Part shown: positions 5,244 through 8,340 of the stretch, piece by piece
Layout: every line of letters starts with the position of its first letter
How positions within the stretch are numbered: the stretch's first letter is position 1
NCBI GenBank assembly: GCA_030620255.1
Contig: JAUXFB010000040.1
Coordinates: 1-8,340, forward strand
Reading direction: 5' to 3'
From: Candidatus Aminicenantota bacterium
Lineage (GTDB): Bacteria > Acidobacteriota > Aminicenantia > UBA2199
DNA length: 8,340 nucleotides
Notes under the pieces: model-generated
The model's input: only the letters and a program-made list of their open reading frames with translations
What the model was told of the DNA's origin: nothing
Databases searched by the model: none
Translations under genes and position numbers: made by a program

Positions 5244-6030
5244 TAAACCAATTGGTGTTTTTGATTCTGGAATAGGTGGTTTAACGGTTTATAAAGCATT
5301 AAAGGATAAAATGCCTTATGAAAGTACAATTTATCTTGGGGATACTGCAAGATTGCCCTATGGATCAAAATCAGCTGAAACAATAATTAAATTTTCTGAG
5401 GAAAATGCTCAGTTCTTATTAAATAAAAAGGTTAAATTAATTGTAATTGCATGTAATTCTTCATCTTCATATGCTGTAGCATATCTTCAAAATAAACTTG
5501 ATATTCCTGTTATTGGTGTGATTGAACCGGGAGCGGAAGAAGCTGTAAAATATAGTAAAGGGAAAATAGGCGTTGTTGGTACAACAGCAACTATTTCATC
5601 CAAAGCATATGAAAAGGCAATAATTGAGAAGAATCCTGATATTGAAATTATCACAAGGGATTGCCCTTTATTTGTTCCTCTCGTAGAAGAAGGATGGATA
5701 GAACATAAAGTTACAAAACTTGTTATAGAGGAATATTTGCTTCCTTTGAAAGAACAGGGTATAGACAGCCTTGTTCTTGGTTGTACACATTATCCAGTAT
5801 TAAAGGATGAAATATCAAATATTATTGGGAGAGAGATTAGACTTATTGATTCAGGAAAAACAACTGCTGAAAAGGTTTATTCTATTCTTAAGAACTTTGC
5901 ATGGTTAAACAATTCTAAAAAACAAGGGGAGGATGAATTTTATGTGTCTGATTTTCCTGAAAGGTTTAGAAAAGTTGGTGAAATATTCTTAAAGAGAAAT
6001 ATAGAAAAAGTAAGTATTGCCAATATTTAG
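5236..6030 (+). CDS. murI: Glutamate racemase
   Basis: A 264-residue cofactor-independent racemase converting L-glutamate to D-glutamate for peptidoglycan precursor synthesis in the cytoplasm. Family motifs are complete: IGVFDSGIGGLTV (6-18, with D10 and S11), YLGDTARLPYG (33-43), the first catalytic cysteine C73 in IACNSSSS, and the second C183 in LGCTHYPVLK, followed by DSGKTTAE (205-212). Length fits the family. ATG at 5236 overlaps the last 8 nt of the GerMN gene (ATGAATAA arrangement), indicating translational coupling. The linkage amidase-GerMN-murI forms a cell-wall gene set. The extreme C-terminus (after 225) is less conserved, as is usual. Confidence 0.96.
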   Translation: MNNKPIGVFDSGIGGLTVYKALKDKMPYESTIYLGDTARLPYGSKSAETIIKFSEENAQFLLNKKVKLIVIACNSSSSYAVAYLQNKLDIPVIGVIEPGAEEAVKYSKGKIGVVGTTATISSKAYEKAIIEKNPDIEIITRDCPLFVPLVEEGWIEHKVTKLVIEEYLLPLKEQGIDSLVLGCTHYPVLKDEISNIIGREIRLIDSGKTTAEKVYSILKNFAWLNNSKKQGEDEFYVSDFPERFRKVGEIFLKRNIEKVSIANI

Positions 6031-6034
6031 GAGG
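6029..6034 (+). promoter_or_regulatory. Strong Shine-Dalgarno overlapping the murI stop codon
   Basis: AGGAGG begins in the murI TAG stop (6028-6030) and stands 5 nt before the ATG at 6040. It fixes the start of the membrane Fe-S protein. It is much stronger than the initiation signals of the three upstream operon genes, suggesting this gene is translated independently and more strongly. Confidence 0.8.
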
Positions 6035-6039
6035 ACATA

Positions 6040-8007
6040 ATGCTTTCGGTTTTAGAAAAAATTAATTTTATTTTAGTTGTTGTAGCTGCTTTATTTTTTG
6101 CATTTAAAGAGTTTTTTAGAAAATATAAACTTATAAGTTATGGAAGAAAAATAAATAGATTTGATAAGCCTGTGAAAAGATTTTTCTATATGTGTGGAAG
6201 AATTATTTTTCAGATATGTTCTTATTCAAGAAGACCAATAACAGGGTTTTTTCATTCTATGATTTTCTGGGGCTTTATAGTATTTATGTTTGTAACAATC
6301 AACCATGTATTTGAAGGCTTTTTTAAAGGTTTGGATCTACTTGGCATTGGATTAATACATAAAATACTTATTTTTTCTGCAAATTTTTTTGCTGGAATGA
6401 TCATTATTGCAGTATTTTATTTTTTTATTAGACGTTTTATATTCAGGGCATCATCTCTTGATGTTCCATCTAAAGAATCTTTTATAATTTTATGTTTACT
6501 TTTTTCTCTTATGGTAACCTTCATTTTTTCCCAGGCTTATGAAATAGTGAATGGGTTATCAGAGTCTGAAACTGCCAATTTTATATCAACATTTGTATTT
6601 AAGGATATATTACCAGCTAATGGGTCGGGAGCAGATTTTTGGCTGCATTTTTTCTGGTGGTTCCACATTCTTTTGATTATTGGATTTGGAGTATTTATCC
6701 CTTATTCAAAACATCTTCATTTGATTGCAGGACCAATAAATACAGTATTAAAACACAATGGAGTTATGGCAGAAATTCCAGTTGTTAATCTTGAGGAACA
6801 GGAAAAGTTTGGAACTCCAAACATAGATGATTTCACAAGAAAGGATTTACTTGATCTATTTGCATGTGCTGAGTGTGGGAGATGTGATGATGTGTGCCCA
6901 ACATTTAATTCTGAAAAGGATCTTTCTCCAAAAATGCTCATGCATAAACTTAAAGAAAATTTGATTGAGTCCGAGGATATTTTAAATGGAAAAGAGGGTG
7001 ATTTAAAATTTTTATTTGCAAATGTAATTTCTGAGGAAGAAGTGTGGGATTGTACAACATGTGGAGCATGTATGGAAGTGTGCCCAATGATTAATGAGCA
7101 TATTCCAAAAATCATGGGTATGCGCCAGCATGCTGTATTAATGGAATCAAAGTTCCCGGAAGAATTTACAAGCACTTTTAGAGGCCTTGAAAATCAGGGC
7201 AATCCCTGGGGAATAAATGCGGATACTAGAGAGGAGTGGGCAAAGGATTTAGATATACCTCATATATCTGAAAAGAAAGAGACTGATATACTGTTTTGGG
7301 TAGGGTGTGAGGCAAGTTTTGATGATCATTCTCAAAAAAGTGCAAAAACGTTTGTGAGGATATTAAAAAAAGCAGGAGTTGATTTTGCCTTTCTTGGGAA
7401 TGAAGAAAAATGCTGTGGTGATCCGGCAAGACGAACAGGTCATGAATATCTATATCAAATAATTGCAACAGAAAATATCGAAACATTAAATAAATATAAG
7501 TTTAGCAGGATTGTAACAATGTGCCCACATGGATATCATGTTTTAAAAAATGAGTATTCAAAAATGGGTGGGAATTACAATGTGCTTCATTATTCTGAGT
7601 TAATTCAAGAATTGATTGAAAACAATAAAATAAAATTAAAGAAAAATTCGGATAGGAGAATTACTTATCATGATCCTTGTTATCTGGGGAGATATAATAA
7701 AATATATAATGCTCCTAGAAAAGTCCTTAAGAATATATATGAAAATAATTTAAAGGAAATGAAAAACAGTAAAAAAATTAGTTTCTGTTGTGGTGCTGGT
7801 GGTGGAGGTATGTGGAAGGAAGAGAATAGAGGTGAAAGGATAAGTCATTTAAGATTAAAACATGCTGAACATGTTGGTGCAAATACAATTGTAACAGCAT
7901 GTCCATATTGTTCAATTATGTTTAAAGATGCTATTAATGATACTGAAAATAAAAATTTAAAAACAGAGGATTTAGCTCAAATTGTTTTTGATAATTTAGA
8001 AGTATAG
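6040..8007 (+). CDS. Membrane Fe-S oxidoreductase, NarI-like + HdrD-like (probable ETF:(methyl)menaquinone oxidoreductase)
   Basis: A 655-residue membrane electron carrier. The N-terminal half is a NarI-like membrane domain with about five helices (roughly 7-27, 70-90, 103-130, 147-168, 201-222) and histidines suited to haem b binding (H72, H90, H107, H203, H209 among the candidates). Then come two 4Fe-4S motifs, CAECGRCDDVCP (276-287) and CTTCGACMEVCP (338-349), and two CCG cysteine-rich domains: C423, CC458-459G with C495, and C547, CC583-584G with C621 and C624. This order (NarI-like, dicluster ferredoxin, two CCG) is that of HdrD-related proteins next to ETF genes in anaerobes, described as ETF:(methyl)menaquinone oxidoreductase, which carries electrons from acyl-CoA oxidation to the quinone pool. 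The function is inferred from architecture; no etfAB lies in the window. All cluster cysteines appear intact. The gene follows murI by 9 nt and ends 6 nt before a REPIN-like hairpin. Confidence 0.88.
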   Translation: MLSVLEKINFILVVVAALFFAFKEFFRKYKLISYGRKINRFDKPVKRFFYMCGRIIFQICSYSRRPITGFFHSMIFWGFIVFMFVTINHVFEGFFKGLDLLGIGLIHKILIFSANFFAGMIIIAVFYFFIRRFIFRASSLDVPSKESFIILCLLFSLMVTFIFSQAYEIVNGLSESETANFISTFVFKDILPANGSGADFWLHFFWWFHILLIIGFGVFIPYSKHLHLIAGPINTVLKHNGVMAEIPVVNLEEQEKFGTPNIDDFTRKDLLDLFACAECGRCDDVCPTFNSEKDLSPKMLMHKLKENLIESEDILNGKEGDLKFLFANVISEEEVWDCTTCGACMEVCPMINEHIPKIMGMRQHAVLMESKFPEEFTSTFRGLENQGNPWGINADTREEWAKDLDIPHISEKKETDILFWVGCEASFDDHSQKSAKTFVRILKKAGVDFAFLGNEEKCCGDPARRTGHEYLYQIIATENIETLNKYKFSRIVTMCPHGYHVLKNEYSKMGGNYNVLHYSELIQELIENNKIKLKKNSDRRITYHDPCYLGRYNKIYNAPRKVLKNIYENNLKEMKNSKKISFCCGAGGGGMWKEENRGERISHLRLKHAEHVGANTIVTACPYCSIMFKDAINDTENKNLKTEDLAQIVFDNLEV

Positions 8008-8011
8008 ACAT

Positions 8012-8106
8012 ATGGGGTCAGGTCTTGTATTTTGCATTCCGATAGAATCTTAAGTATTTTATATTCATTGAGTGTATGCAAAATACAAGACCTGACCCCA
8101 TTTTTT
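8012..8106 (+). terminator. REPIN hairpin with T-run, probable operon terminator
   Basis: A 26-bp uninterrupted stem (8012-8037 with 8076-8101), GC-rich at its base (GGGGTCAGG/CCTGACCCC), is followed by TTTTTT at 8101-8106. The arrangement resembles an intrinsic terminator for plus-strand transcription, but the 38-nt loop is long. No T-run exists on the other side, so it would work only for the upstream operon. Exaptation of the mobile repeat as a terminator is inference. Confidence 0.5.
8014..8099 (+). mobile_element. REPIN/MITE-like non-autonomous element sharing the RAYT ends
   Basis: An 86-bp palindromic element. The left arm 8014-8037 and right arm 8076-8099 are perfect 24-bp inverted complements, extended by 2 bp outside (AT/AT, 8012-8101), around an AT-rich spacer of 38 nt. 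The left 25 nt are identical to the RAYT left end (1954-1978); the right 25 nt differ from the RAYT right end at one base. It has no ORF. It can be read as a REPIN: two inverted REP sequences moved in trans by the RAYT at 2007-2858. It lies 6 nt after the stop of the membrane Fe-S protein gene. Confidence 0.85.
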
Positions 8107-8125
8107 CAAAAAAATAAAAAAAAAC

Positions 8126-8154
8126 TTGACAAATGGGAAAATATCTGATAAAAG
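8126..8154 (+). promoter_or_regulatory. Predicted sigma70-type promoter of the exported-protein gene
   Basis: A perfect -35 TTGACA (8126-8131), 17-bp spacer, and -10 TAAAAG (8149-8154, 4 of 6) with TGA immediately before it as an extended -10. Transcription would begin around 8160, giving a leader of about 110 nt that contains the inverted repeat at 8163-8248. Confidence 0.65.
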
Positions 8155-8162
8155 TTAGCTTA

Positions 8163-8248
8163 ATCTAACATTGTTTGGCATATCTAACTATTGTAGGGAG
8201 GCAGAAAAAAATTAAATTAAATGTTAGGCATGACTAAGAATGTTAGAT
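8163..8248 (+). promoter_or_regulatory. 5' leader with long imperfect inverted repeat, possible RNA regulatory element
   Basis: The segment 8163-8188 (starts ATCTAACATT, ends TCTAAC) is the inverted partner of 8223-8248 (starts GTTAGG, ends AATGTTAGAT) at 21 of 26 positions, with 34 nt between. In the transcript it would form a long stem ending 10 nt before the Shine-Dalgarno at 8259-8265. A second short arm, GTTAG at 8154-8158, can pair with CTAAC at 8165-8169 instead, so alternative folds are possible. Repeated GTTAG/CTAAC could equally be paired operator half-sites in DNA. I recognise no known riboswitch class. Confidence 0.45.
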
Positions 8249-8269
8249 AAGACTACAAGAGGAGGAAAA

Positions 8270-8340
8270 ATGAAAAAAATATTTATTATGGTTCTGGTAT
8301 CACAGCTCATGAGCTTATTGTTAGTTCAAACTGTGATAGC
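8270..8340 (+). CDS. Exported protein with signal peptide (5' end of gene, runs off window)
   Basis: ATG at 8270 with a strong Shine-Dalgarno GAGGAGG (8259-8265), four A residues before the start. The 23 complete codons encode a typical Sec signal sequence: MKKIF, then a hydrophobic core (IMVLVSQLMSLLLV), reaching QTVIA at the edge if the last partial codon GC is completed as Ala. The mature protein lies outside the window, so its identity cannot be judged. It has its own promoter and a structured leader, and is separated from the upstream operon by the REPIN hairpin. Confidence 0.8.
   Translation, partial: MKKIFIMVLVSQLMSLLLVQTVI

Noticed and set aside
6717..7486. Minus-strand open frames inside the membrane Fe-S gene
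   Set aside because: They lie antisense to conserved cysteine-motif coding sequence and show no recognisable product or ribosome binding site.
8221..8250. A nine-residue leader peptide (MLGMTKNVR) upstream of the exported-protein gene
   Set aside because: The nearest Shine-Dalgarno-like GGGAGG (8196-8201) is 19 nt away, too far, and the codons show no run of one amino acid that would suggest attenuation.

Overview
The window is a very AT-rich stretch from a bacterium. The gene content suggests a Gram-negative anaerobe: a 2-oxoacid-oxidoreductase-type ferredoxin, an HdrD/ETF-quinone-oxidoreductase-like membrane Fe-S protein, an AMIN-domain amidase and a GerMN protein. A deltaproteobacterial (Desulfobacterota-like) or similar uncultured lineage would fit, but this is inference; no marker here fixes the taxon.

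Left part, minus strand (1-1892). The 5' end of a 4Fe-4S ferredoxin gene (1-150) runs off the window. Just upstream is a 34-codon ORF with a strong Shine-Dalgarno (178-282) and a promoter (301-328). Further upstream, on the same strand, is a complete AmpG-like major facilitator transporter (390-1892) with its own promoter (1915-1943).

Mobile element (1954-2862). This is a compact HUH (Y1) transposase of the REP-associated type (RAYT, 2007-2858) bounded by 25-bp inverted ends. The gene's stop codon lies inside the right end. The same two ends, in the same orientation, recur at 8014-8099 around a 38-nt spacer with no transposase: a REPIN/MITE-like non-autonomous copy. Immediately right of the RAYT element are two exact tandem copies of a 26-bp hairpin-forming unit.

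Stable RNA cluster (2920-3486). A good promoter precedes tRNA-Val(TAC), tRNA-Asp(GTC) and the tmRNA gene ssrA, whose predicted tag is ADDFALAA. The tmRNA 3' end is only 6-18 nt from the start of the next gene.

Plus-strand protein operon (3505-8007). The genes are an N-acetylmuramoyl-L-alanine amidase with an AMIN domain, a membrane-anchored GerMN protein, glutamate racemase (murI), and a 655-residue membrane Fe-S oxidoreductase resembling ETF:(methyl)menaquinone oxidoreductase. They are separated by 2 nt, an 8-nt overlap and 9 nt. The first three concern the cell envelope; the fourth belongs to electron transfer. The REPIN-like hairpin plus a T-run sits directly after the last stop and looks like the operon's terminator.

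Right end (8126-8340). A new promoter, a 5' leader with a long imperfect inverted repeat, and the first 23 codons of an exported protein that runs off the window.

The most interesting content is the RAYT with its in-window non-autonomous partner, and the apparent continuous tRNA-tmRNA-amidase transcription unit.
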